Source of the DNA: Actinomycetota bacterium
GTDB taxonomy: Bacteria > Actinomycetota > Actinomycetes > Nanopelagicales > Nanopelagicaceae
Assembly (NCBI GenBank): GCA_947480375.1
Contig: CANKCX010000073.1
Coordinates: 1-5,115 of the forward strand
DNA: 5,115 bases
Reading direction: 5' to 3'
Shown: piece by piece, positions 1 to 5,115 of the stretch
How positions within the stretch are numbered: the stretch's first letter is position 1
How the letters are laid out: every line of letters begins with the position of its first letter
Position numbers and translations under genes: made by a program
Notes under the pieces: model-generated
Told to the model about the DNA's origin: nothing
Seen by the model: the letters and a program-made list of their open reading frames with translations, nothing else
The model's database searches: none

Positions 1-2266
1 ATGTCCAGGAAATCGGCAAGATGCTAGCCGAACCAAAAGGCGCAGAACTAACTGGTCCTGGTCCTGTCTCTGGTCCTGCTGATTTATCTAATGGATGGTT
101 TGGTAAAAATGGTGCGAGATGCGCTTTGCTAATTACCGGACCAACACCCGGTCCGCCGCCGCCATGCGGTATGCAGAAAGTTTTATGAAGATTTAAATGC
201 GAAACATCTGCTCCGAATTTTCCAGGTTGGGCCAATCCGACAAGTGCATTCAAATTTGCGCCATCGACGTAAACCTGTCCCCCGGCATCATGAATCAATC
301 CGCAAATTTCGGTGATTGCTTCCTCGAAGACACCATGTGTTGATGGGTAAGTAACCATTAGAGCCGCAAGATTCGCCCCGAATTCGGTGATTTTGGAGCG
401 TAGATCCTCGACACTGACATTGCCTTCGTCATCGCATGCAATCACAACAACTTTCATGCCTGCCATAACCGCACTTGCTGCATTAGTTCCATGAGCGCTT
501 GATGGGATCAGACAAATATTGCGTTCGAATTCCCCACGGGAATCTAGGTAATTGCGGATAGCCAACAAACCAGCAAACTCCCCTTGCGAACCGGCGTTGG
601 GTTGTAATGAAACAGCGTCGTATCCGGTGATCGAAATCAACCAATCGGATAATTCTGCAATCAATTTTCGGATACCCGTGCTTTGATTTATTGGAGCGAA
701 TGGATGCAAGCTCGAGAATTCGTTCCAGGTTACCGGAATCATTTCAGTAGTGGCATTTAATTTCATAGTGCAAGAACCAAGAGGAATCATTGTTCGATCA
801 AGTGCTAAATCGCGATCTGCCAGTGTTCGAAGATAACGAAGCATTAAAGTTTCTGATTGATAGCCCTTAAAAATTGGATGCTGCAGATAAGCACTATTGC
901 GAGCAAGCGCAGATGTCACAGGTGCAGAAGCAGATGTCACTTTCGCTGTAAAAATATCTGCAATCTTAGAAATATCTATGTCTGTAATAGTTTCCCCGAT
1001 TGATATTCCCAATGTGCGTGAATCGATGATTCGCAAATTGAATCCGGTGGCTAAAGCTAGATCTGCATATTTGCCAGAATCTACATCTGTTATCAAGAAA
1101 GTATCGAACACTTCCCCGCCGCTGATTGAAAAACCTGCTTCTATTAACGCGTTTCTTAAATTAAGAGTCTTAATCCGAATTTCCTCAGCGATTTCTTTCA
1201 AACCTGCAGGGCCGTGCCACATCGCATAAAAGGCCGACATAACCGCAAGCAGAACTTGAGCCGTACAAATATTTGAGGTTGCCTTATCTCTTCGAATGTG
1301 TTGCTCGCGAGTTTGAAGTGCGAGACGAAGAGCAAGATTTCCGTGCGTGTCTAAACTTTGGCCAACTAATCTTCCAGGAAGCGAACGTTCTAAGCCTTCT
1401 CGCACCGCCATGAATCCTGCATGCGGTCCCCCAAATCCCATCGGGACACCGAATCTCTGGGCGGAACCAATTGCTACATCAGCCCCAAATTCACCCGGAG
1501 ATTTGAAAATCGTAAGTGCCAGCAGATCGCAAGCGATTATTGCTAGTCCGCCTTTTTCATGAATCTCTTCAATAGTTTTTGAAATGTTGTTTATGGAACC
1601 GTTCGCAGATATTTGAGCGAAGAGCGCCCCAAAAATAGGCGCGCTAATATCTGCAATACCGGATGAGGCTAGATCGATTTCTACGACTTCGATCTTTAGA
1701 GGCTTAGCTCTTGTCTTTATAACCGCCTTTATATGTTCGTGTAGCCCTTGATCGACAAGAAAGATCGCAGCTTCATCTCCTTGCCATACCCGACGCGCTA
1801 AAGTCATTGATTCTGCTGCCGCCGTCGCTTCATCTAGCATCGATGCATTTGCAAGTGATAGCCCAGTTAAATCAGTAACAACAGTTTGGAAAGCAAAGAT
1901 AGCTTCCAAACGTCCCTGACTAATTTCAGGTTGGTATGGCGTGTACGCCGTATACCAAGCAGGGTTCTCTAAAACATTTCGAAGAATTACAGGTGGCGTA
2001 ATTGTTTCGTGATAGCCCATCCCAATCAAAGACTTAACTACTTGATTCTGATTAGCCAAGCCACGAAGTTCGGAAATCGCAGCAGTTTCGGAAATCGCAT
2101 CCGGTAAAACTTCATTCAATTTCGTGCCAATGGCAATCGAAGCCGGCACAACTTTCGCAACAAATTTCTCAAGATCATCTTCGCCTAATGCGCGAAGCAT
2201 TTTATCTATTTGCGATTCGTTTGGCCCAATATGCCGATCCGCGAAATTAGAACGAACCGAACTCAT
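1..2266 (-). CDS. gcvP: Glycine dehydrogenase (decarboxylating), P-protein of the glycine cleavage system; C-terminus cut by window edge
   Basis: This PLP enzyme decarboxylates glycine and transfers the aminomethyl group to the lipoyl arm of GcvH, in the cytoplasm. The frame is open from the ATG at 2264-2266 to base 1, giving about 755 residues; family members have roughly 940-960, so about 200 C-terminal residues lie outside. Visible landmarks are the N-terminal RHIGP, the YTPYQPEISQGRLE block, SAQRFGVPMGFGGPHAGF, MIPLGSCTMK at residues 493-502, and the PLP-lysine segment LNLHKTF followed by PHGGGGPG, with the Schiff-base lysine at about residue 695 (codon 182-184). GSASILPISW sits right at the edge. 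It is a long, fused-type P-protein rather than the split gcvPA/gcvPB form. The start is supported by an AGGGGAG Shine-Dalgarno six bases upstream and by conservation from residue 8. It lies 79 nt downstream of the ResR-type gene on the same strand. I see no frameshift or internal stop. The identification is very secure. Confidence 0.97.
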   Translation of the reverse strand, partial: MSSVRSNFADRHIGPNESQIDKMLRALGEDDLEKFVAKVVPASIAIGTKLNEVLPDAISETAAISELRGLANQNQVVKSLIGMGYHETITPPVILRNVLENPAWYTAYTPYQPEISQGRLEAIFAFQTVVTDLTGLSLANASMLDEATAAAESMTLARRVWQGDEAAIFLVDQGLHEHIKAVIKTRAKPLKIEVVEIDLASSGIADISAPIFGALFAQISANGSINNISKTIEEIHEKGGLAIIACDLLALTIFKSPGEFGADVAIGSAQRFGVPMGFGGPHAGFMAVREGLERSLPGRLVGQSLDTHGNLALRLALQTREQHIRRDKATSNICTAQVLLAVMSAFYAMWHGPAGLKEIAEEIRIKTLNLRNALIEAGFSISGGEVFDTFLITDVDSGKYADLALATGFNLRIIDSRTLGISIGETITDIDISKIADIFTAKVTSASAPVTSALARNSAYLQHPIFKGYQSETLMLRYLRTLADRDLALDRTMIPLGSCTMKLNATTEMIPVTWNEFSSLHPFAPINQSTGIRKLIAELSDWLISITGYDAVSLQPNAGSQGEFAGLLAIRNYLDSRGEFERNICLIPSSAHGTNAASAVMAGMKVVVIACDDEGNVSVEDLRSKITEFGANLAALMVTYPSTHGVFEEAITEICGLIHDAGGQVYVDGANLNALVGLAQPGKFGADVSHLNLHKTFCIPHGGGGPGVGPVISKAHLAPFLPNHPLDKSAGPETGPGPVSSAPFGSASILPISWT

Positions 2267-2272
2267 CGACCA

Positions 2273-2279
2273 CTCCCCT
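2273..2279 (-). promoter_or_regulatory. Ribosome binding site of gcvP
   Basis: The minus strand reads AGGGGAG six bases before the gcvP ATG. This is a strong Shine-Dalgarno match and fixes the start. The same AGGGGAG appears before ftsR, and a related AGGGGG before the FHA gene. Its GGGG core is complementary to the CCCC loop of the upstream hairpin at 2305-2320. Confidence 0.75.
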
Positions 2280-2285
2280 AAATAG

Positions 2286-2304
2286 ATGGAGCAGCTAACT
2301 CCAT
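2286..2304 (-). promoter_or_regulatory. Small hairpin just upstream of the gcvP ribosome binding site
   Basis: ATGGAG and CTCCAT form a perfect 6-bp stem around a 7-nt loop; a G-T pair could extend it to 7 bp. It ends seven bases before the AGGGGAG ribosome binding site. No T-run follows on the minus strand, so it is a poor intrinsic terminator. A role in leader structure or translation control is inference. The dyad itself is directly visible. Confidence 0.4.
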
Positions 2305-2320
2305 TTCCTTGGGGAAGGAA
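2305..2320 (-). promoter_or_regulatory. TTCCTT-CCCC-AAGGAA hairpin in the gcvP leader
   Basis: On the minus strand a perfect 6-bp inverted repeat, TTCCTT and AAGGAA, encloses a CCCC loop. It directly abuts the second hairpin (2286-2304). The CCCC loop could pair with the GGGG of the gcvP ribosome binding site at 2275-2278. As DNA it could also be an operator. The whole 79-nt gap is too short for a glycine riboswitch aptamer, which is about 100 nt. Further upstream, a weak -10-like TAAGAT lies at 2333-2338, with no convincing -35, so gcvP may be read through from the upstream gene. Confidence 0.4.
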
Positions 2321-2345
2321 TACATTGGTTTAATCTTAATAAAAG

Positions 2346-2879
2346 TTAAGCGAGTTTGCGCTTTCTACGGTCAGCAAGTTCGTCACTCGAGTTTGCGATT
2401 GATGTACCGCCAACAACCCCTTCGCCAGTCGAACTTATTTCGCCTTGAAGATTTGCAAGTGAGCCCTCTACTTCGCTCCAAACCTTGCCAATCGCAATTC
2501 CAAATACGCCCTGTCCTCCTTGAAGAAGATCGACAATCTCATCGGCGCTCGAGCATTCGTAAATAGTTGCGCCATCGCTCATCAGAGTCATTCTTTCCAA
2601 ATCGCTTACACCTCTAGAACGAAGATGTTCTACTGCCGAACGAATATTTTGTAGAGATACGCCCGTATCGAGCAGACGTTTAACAATTTTCAAAACTAAA
2701 ATATCTCGAAATCCATACAGTCTTTGCGATCCCGAACCACTTGCACCTTGCACGCCTGGTTCAACCAAACCTGTTCTCGCCCAATAATCTAATTGGCGAT
2801 AAGTAATCCCTGCCGCTACGCAAGCAGTCGCGCCGCGATAACCAATTTCCGGTGTCGATGGATCAGTCACTTGTGACAT
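2346..2879 (-). CDS. resR: MerR-family transcriptional regulator, ResR (Rv1830) type
   Basis: A 177-residue DNA-binding protein. The MerR winged-helix domain covers about residues 13-90: GYRGATACVAAGITYRQLDYW forms the helix-turn-helix, GSGSQRLY the wing, and FRDILVLKIVKRLLDTGVSL with NIRSAVEHLR the following helices. A conserved second part at 100-131 includes SDGATIYE, ADEIVDLLQ and GGQGVFGIAIG. The C-terminus is basic (DRRKRK). There is no cysteine-rich metal site, so this is not a metal-sensing MerR. The protein closely resembles M. tuberculosis Rv1830 as I remember it; variants of Rv1830 (ResR) have been linked to altered growth and recovery after drug exposure. The ATG at 2877-2879 is preferred. 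A TTG at 2952-2954 would add 25 residues, but that extension looks like translated leader (basic and proline-containing, with no family resemblance) and would bury the dyads described nearby. The Shine-Dalgarno is weak (GAAGTGAG region). It is separated from the DUF151 gene by 144 nt, so it may have its own promoter. Confidence 0.9.
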   Translation of the reverse strand: MSQVTDPSTPEIGYRGATACVAAGITYRQLDYWARTGLVEPGVQGASGSGSQRLYGFRDILVLKIVKRLLDTGVSLQNIRSAVEHLRSRGVSDLERMTLMSDGATIYECSSADEIVDLLQGGQGVFGIAIGKVWSEVEGSLANLQGEISSTGEGVVGGTSIANSSDELADRRKRKLA

Positions 2880-2904
2880 CTGGGGCTCACTTCTATGGGG
2901 GAAG

Positions 2905-2917
2905 ATCCTGTGAGGAT
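2905..2917. repeat. ATCCT-n3-AGGAT dyad upstream of the ResR-type gene
   Basis: A perfect inverted repeat (ATCCT GTG AGGAT on the plus strand) lies 26 bases upstream of the chosen resR ATG. Its CCT-n3-AGG core recurs at 2943-2951. It could be an operator for autoregulation by a MerR dimer, which normally binds short dyads. No experiment or search supports this, and a 5-bp arm can arise by chance. Confidence 0.35.
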
Positions 2918-2925
2918 TTAAGAGA

Positions 2926-2954
2926 AGATTAGTTCTGGCCCGCCTGCTAGGCAA
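2926..2954 (-). promoter_or_regulatory. Weak candidate promoter of the ResR-type gene
   Basis: The minus strand has TTGCCT (2949-2954, 4 of 6 matches to the -35 consensus), a 17-nt spacer, and TAATCT (2926-2931, 3 of 6 matches to the -10). The spacing is ideal but the hexamers are poor. The GCCT-n3-AGGC dyad overlaps the -35. The 144-nt gap with a possible terminator upstream makes an independent promoter plausible; this exact one is a guess. Confidence 0.2.
2942..2952. repeat. GCCT-n3-AGGC dyad upstream of the ResR-type gene
   Basis: A perfect inverted repeat (GCCT GCT AGGC on the plus strand), centred 36 bp from the ATCCT-n3-AGGAT dyad at 2905-2917. The shared CCT-n3-AGG core suggests two copies of one protein-binding site. 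Chance remains possible given the short arms. Confidence 0.35.
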
Positions 2955-2968
2955 TCACCGACACGCAA

Positions 2969-2993
2969 AACCCTAAAGTTTTCCTAGAGGGTT
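2969..2993 (-). terminator. Possible intrinsic terminator after the DUF151 gene
   Basis: On the minus strand AACCCT and AGGGTT form a 6-bp stem around a 13-nt loop, and the 3' arm runs into TTTTG. It lies about 30 nt past the DUF151 stop and would end the garA-ftsR-DUF151 transcript. The stem is short, the loop large and the T-run brief, so termination may be partial. The 5' side of the loop also holds CCT-CT-AGG, similar to the nearby dyads. Confidence 0.35.
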
Positions 2994-3023
2994 AGAAATA
3001 GCGCTGCGATAAGTTGCAGGCAA

Positions 3024-3494
3024 TCAGCCTAAAAAGTCCTCGGGATTGATGTGGTCTAGGAACTCTCTGAAGGCTTCAACTTCATCGTCTGCTTGATCGG
3101 GAATCTCAATGCCTGCATCTTCAAAAAGTTTCTCAGAGGCCATAATCGCAGTTCCAGCTCGTAGCGCCAAGGCGATTGCATCGCTCGGTCTGGCCGAAAT
3201 CTCTTGACCGCCGGAAAAAGTAATATTCGAATAGAAGACACCATTTACAAGTTCGGTTAAGTTGACGCTCTCAACCTTCGAACCTAGGTTTTCGATAACG
3301 CTCTTAAGTAAATCGTGGGTAAGCGGTCTTGGTGGGACTAACCCCTGTTGGGCAAATGCGATAGCCGTTGCCTCGTTGGCGCCAACCCAAATCGGAAGAT
3401 AGCGAATCCCGTCAACTTCTTTGAGTAGAACGATGGGTTGGTTGGACGGCATCTCAACACGAACACCGACAACCTCAACCAGATTAAATTTCAT
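3024..3494 (-). CDS. DUF151 / bifunctional nuclease (BFN) family protein, Rv1829 type
   Basis: A 156-residue soluble protein of the BFN domain family, which is widespread in actinobacteria and other phyla and in plants. Family blocks are visible in order: an N-terminal strand region MKFNLVEVVGVRVE, LPIWVGANEATAIAFAQQG at residues 33-51, RPLTHDLL at 56-63, GVFYSNITF at 85-93, and SARPSDAIALALRAGTAI at 100-117, then an acidic tail (DQADDEVEAF). Nuclease activity was reported for a plant member; for bacterial members the function is not settled, so the family name should not be taken as proof of activity. It begins at an ATG 12 nt after the ftsR stop with no good Shine-Dalgarno, suggesting co-transcription and perhaps translational coupling with ftsR. 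The order FHA gene, MerR, DUF151, MerR is the same as Rv1827-Rv1830. There is no signal peptide or membrane segment. Confidence 0.93.
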   Translation of the reverse strand: MKFNLVEVVGVRVEMPSNQPIVLLKEVDGIRYLPIWVGANEATAIAFAQQGLVPPRPLTHDLLKSVIENLGSKVESVNLTELVNGVFYSNITFSGGQEISARPSDAIALALRAGTAIMASEKLFEDAGIEIPDQADDEVEAFREFLDHINPEDFLG

Positions 3495-3506
3495 CGCTTT
3501 GTAAAA

Positions 3507-4220
3507 CTATTTTGAACGATGCAGCCCGGATGCAACCAATGCGGCATGCAAACGGATTGAAAGTGATGCTAATTCTCGTTGTACCTCTTCAGCGCGAGCC
3601 TGTGCATCTGTGCCTTTTTGACGAAGCAAAGGTGTGATGACTTGCTCAACTAAACCAACTTCGCGATCAGCTGCAGTCTTAAAACTTCGGAGATGTCGGG
3701 CTTCGATTCCGAATGAAGACATTTCTGCTACAGCTCTCGCAACTGCTAACGAATCAGCGTCGTAGTAGCGACCCTTCATTTCAATTAAGCCGAAAGCTTC
3801 GATCTGTTCAAGCTGTGCTTCTAACAGTCCAGATGATTGCAGCAACTCTTCTCGAGATAGTCGCAATTGGCTGTCGTGAACAAAATTAGCCGGAGCAAAT
3901 TCGCCATCGATAGTAGCTAAGCGAGGGGCTGCAGGTGATCCTGGGACCGCACTTGGAGTGAGACCACGATCTAGGGCATCGAGATTCTCTTTAATTACGC
4001 GAAGCGGTAAATATTGATCTCGCTGTGCTGCGAGCACATAACGCAGGCGCTCTAAATCGACAGTGGTGAATTTGCGATAACCAGATGGTGTTCGTTGGGG
4101 CTCTATCAATCCTTCAGATTCCAAGAATCTAATTTTCGAGATTGTTATGTCTGAAAATTCGCCACGAAGTTTGCTTAGAACTTCGCCGATACTCAGATAG
4201 GCACGGGCTGGAACGCTCAT
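3507..4220 (-). CDS. ftsR: MerR-family regulator, FtsR (Rv1828) type
   Basis: A 237-residue transcription factor. The N-terminal MerR winged-helix domain spans about residues 8-85: LSIGEVLSKLR and ISKIRFLESEGLIEPQRTPSGYRKF form the helix-turn-helix and wing, followed by DLERLRYVLAAQRD and LPLRVIKENLDAL. A proline/alanine-rich linker follows (about 88-112). A second, MerR-like helical block at about 118-185 (LSREELLQSSGL, LEQIEAFGLIE, YYDADSLAVARAVAEM) precedes a C-terminal helix likely used for dimerisation. This two-domain form matches Rv1828 and Corynebacterium glutamicum FtsR, which activates ftsZ; a role in cell-division gene control is therefore inferred. The start ATG is preceded by AGGGGAG at 4224-4230 with only a 3-nt gap. 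It lies 36 nt after the FHA gene with no terminator between, so the two are very likely one operon. There are no metal-binding cysteines. Confidence 0.93.
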   Translation of the reverse strand: MSVPARAYLSIGEVLSKLRGEFSDITISKIRFLESEGLIEPQRTPSGYRKFTTVDLERLRYVLAAQRDQYLPLRVIKENLDALDRGLTPSAVPGSPAAPRLATIDGEFAPANFVHDSQLRLSREELLQSSGLLEAQLEQIEAFGLIEMKGRYYDADSLAVARAVAEMSSFGIEARHLRSFKTAADREVGLVEQVITPLLRQKGTDAQARAEEVQRELASLSIRLHAALVASGLHRSK

Positions 4221-4256
4221 TTACTCCCCTTTGATTTCTTCTGTGATTTAAGCAAA

Positions 4257-4760
4257 TTACTCAACATCTTTCGATTGTGCGCCAGCTAGTGGTCGCAAGA
4301 AAGTGAGTCGATATTTTCCTACCTGTACTTCATCTCCGTGGTTTAGGGAAGTTTTCGCCTTGGAGATTGCATTTATATATGTTCCATTGAGACTTTTTAG
4401 ATCTTCAATTTCAAAGGTAACTGCGCCTGCGATTTTCGAGCGAATTACTTGGCAGTGCTTTCTAGAAACCGTTACATCGTCAAGGAAAATCTCACTTGTT
4501 ACATCTCGACCAATTGTGACTAGGTCACTGTCTAATAGGAATCTTGCACCTTTGCCAGGCCCTGCTAGTGAAATAAACATCGCACTATCTTTTTCAAGAT
4601 CTTTCAAAATATTGAATTCTTCAGATGTTAAAGAGTCGATCAGCGTTGTATCGGTTAGAAAATCCGGAACTGATCGCAGCGCCGAAATATTCAGAGTGCT
4701 AGTTAGATCAACGTTCTTATCGAGCGGATTTTTTGGGATATCTGACGGAGGTGTAACCAA
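4257..4760 (-). CDS. garA: FHA-domain metabolic regulator, GarA/OdhI family
   Basis: A 167-residue protein with a disordered N-terminus (about 1-58) and one FHA domain (about 59-156). FHA signature residues are all present: GRD with Arg85, VSRKH with Ser99, Arg100 and His102, and SLNGTYIN with Asn125 and Gly126; DIFLDDVTVSRRH-like and NGDEVQIGK-like blocks match the GarA core (here IFLDDVTVSRKH and HGDEVQVGKYRLTFL). In relatives, unphosphorylated GarA/OdhI binds and inhibits 2-oxoglutarate dehydrogenase (and in mycobacteria modulates glutamate dehydrogenase and glutamate synthase); phosphorylation of an N-terminal ETTS motif by PknG/PknB closes the FHA domain on its own tail. That ETTS motif is not seen here; threonines at 20, 22, 38 and 39 are possible substitutes. 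The start is a TTG supported by AGGGGG at 4769-4774, eight bases upstream. It is the first gene of the garA-ftsR-DUF151 run and lies downstream of gcvH, as in mycobacteria. Confidence 0.93.
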   Translation of the reverse strand: MVTPPSDIPKNPLDKNVDLTSTLNISALRSVPDFLTDTTLIDSLTSEEFNILKDLEKDSAMFISLAGPGKGARFLLDSDLVTIGRDVTSEIFLDDVTVSRKHCQVIRSKIAGAVTFEIEDLKSLNGTYINAISKAKTSLNHGDEVQVGKYRLTFLRPLAGAQSKDVE

Positions 4761-4768
4761 GTGACTAT

Positions 4769-4774
4769 CCCCCT
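4769..4774 (-). promoter_or_regulatory. Ribosome binding site deciding the TTG start of garA
   Basis: The minus strand reads AGGGGG, then an 8-nt spacer, then TTG. No ATG or GTG in frame lies near the start of the protein, and the spacing is right, so the unusual TTG start is well supported. Confidence 0.65.
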
Positions 4775-4801
4775 AAACCTGTTGCTAATCTCAGAGAGCT
4801 A

Positions 4802-4821
4802 AACCTTGAGGTTCAACTATA
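4802..4821 (-). promoter_or_regulatory. Candidate garA promoter with AACCT-CA-AGGTT operator-like dyad
   Basis: The 91-nt gcvH-garA gap holds a perfect dyad, AACCT CA AGGTT on the minus strand (4802-4813). Directly upstream is TATAGT (4816-4821), a 5-of-6 match to the -10 consensus but with no -35 at normal spacing. In that reading transcription would start inside the dyad. Alternatively TTGAAC (4811-4816) is a -35 with a 17-nt spacer to the poor TGAGAT (4788-4793), and the dyad would lie over the -35 and spacer, where MerR-type regulators bind. No terminator is visible after gcvH, so read-through from gcvH is also possible. Confidence 0.4.
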
Positions 4822-4851
4822 GGCTGACACTATTCAATCGGCGTTGGGTGG

Positions 4852-5115
4852 TCAAGCCGTAATTTTTGCGTAATCCTCCGCGCTGAGTAGGCCGTTGCTC
4901 TCCTGCGATACCTCAATTTCGAGAATCCAACCTTGACCATATGGATCGCTGTTGATCGCCTCTGGCTGCGAATCTAAATTTGTATTGACCGCCACAATCG
5001 CTCCGGTAAGTGGAGAATAAATCTCGGAAACGCTTTTTGTGGATTCGATTTCGCCGCAAACCTGACCCGACGTTACTTGATCACCAATTTTTGGTAATTG
5101 AATATAAACAATGTC
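4852..5115 (-). CDS. gcvH: Glycine cleavage system H protein, C-terminal 87 residues; start outside window
   Basis: GcvH carries the lipoyl arm that accepts the aminomethyl group from the P-protein and presents it to the T- and L-proteins. The frame is open from the right edge to a TGA at 4852-4854. The lipoylation segment ESTKSVSEIYSPLTG is intact, with the modified lysine at codon 5035-5037. It is followed by the family pattern VNTNLDSQPEAINSDPYGQGWI and a short C-terminal helix (LLSAEDYAKI). H-proteins are about 125-130 residues, so roughly 40 N-terminal residues are missing. It is on the same strand as gcvP but separated from it by four regulatory genes. Identification is secure. Confidence 0.97.
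   Translation of the reverse strand, partial: DIVYIQLPKIGDQVTSGQVCGEIESTKSVSEIYSPLTGAIVAVNTNLDSQPEAINSDPYGQGWILEIEVSQESNGLLSAEDYAKITA

Noticed and set aside
897..1229. Plus-strand open frame inside gcvP
   Set aside because: It is antisense to a fully conserved part of GcvP, resembles no family, and has no supporting ribosome binding site.
1347..1562. Plus-strand open frame inside gcvP
   Set aside because: Antisense shadow of the SAQRFGVPMGFGGPHAGF region of GcvP.
2267..2345. Glycine riboswitch upstream of gcvP
   Set aside because: The 79-nt gap is too short for a glycine aptamer plus expression platform and I do not see its conserved core; only two small hairpins are present.
2309..2566. 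Plus-strand open frame starting in the gcvP leader
   Set aside because: Opposite strand of the resR 3' half; arginine/glutamine-rich shadow translation with no recognisable domain.
2880..2954. 25-residue N-terminal extension of the ResR-type protein from a TTG
   Set aside because: No family resemblance and no clear ribosome binding site; the ATG at 2877-2879 gives a normal N-terminus shortly before the helix-turn-helix.
3056..3244. Minus-strand frame inside the DUF151 gene
   Set aside because: Out-of-frame reading of a well-conserved DUF151 coding region.
4303..4764. 153-codon plus-strand open frame opposite the FHA gene
   Set aside because: Long, but exactly antisense to a complete GarA homologue with all FHA residues; its translation shows no domain.
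4852..5115. Biotin/lipoyl attachment protein other than GcvH
   Set aside because: ESTKSVSEIYSPLTG followed by the DPYGQGWI pattern is specific to GcvH; biotin carriers have an MKM-type site.
1..5115. Mobile element, defence system or CRISPR array
   Set aside because: No transposase, integrase, long terminal repeats or spaced repeat array; all genes are conserved housekeeping families in a known order.

Overview
The window is a compact, conserved actinobacterial housekeeping locus. All six genes are on the minus strand, in transcription order: gcvH (3' end only, entering from the right edge), an FHA-domain protein of the GarA/OdhI family, a MerR-family regulator of the FtsR type, a DUF151 (bifunctional nuclease family) protein, a second MerR-family regulator of the ResR (Rv1830) type, and gcvP (cut off at the left edge). 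From memory of the Mycobacterium tuberculosis map, this matches Rv1826 (gcvH), Rv1827 (garA), Rv1828, Rv1829, Rv1830 and Rv1832c (gcvB). The differences are that gcvP here is on the same strand as the rest and nothing corresponds to Rv1831. The synteny makes an actinobacterium nearly certain. The AT-leaning codon use and very tight packing suggest a small-genome, low-GC aquatic lineage (for example acI/Nanopelagicales), but that placement is inference.

Layout: 1-2266 gcvP (about 755 N-terminal residues, C-terminus missing); 2267-2345 a 79-nt leader with two small hairpins before the gcvP ribosome binding site; 2346-2879 the ResR-type regulator; 2880-3023 the longest non-coding gap (144 nt), with a possible terminator and several CCT(n2-3)AGG dyads; 3024-3494 the DUF151 protein; 3507-4220 the FtsR-type regulator; 4257-4760 the FHA protein, with a TTG start; 4761-4851 a 91-nt gap with a putative promoter and an AACCT-CA-AGGTT dyad; 4852-5115 the last 87 residues of GcvH.

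Biological reading: gcvP and gcvH encode two partners of the glycine cleavage system (P-protein decarboxylase and its lipoyl carrier). The genes between them belong to a conserved actinobacterial control module: an FHA protein known in relatives to inhibit 2-oxoglutarate dehydrogenase and related enzymes under Ser/Thr kinase control, and two MerR-type regulators whose relatives are linked to cell division and growth. The locus therefore pairs one-carbon/nitrogen metabolism with growth regulation.

I saw no mobile element, CRISPR array, tRNA, rRNA or clear foreign gene. The window does not appear to hold a new biological system. The points most worth a second look are regulatory: the gcvP leader, the repeated short dyads, and the missing canonical phosphorylation motif in the GarA homologue.
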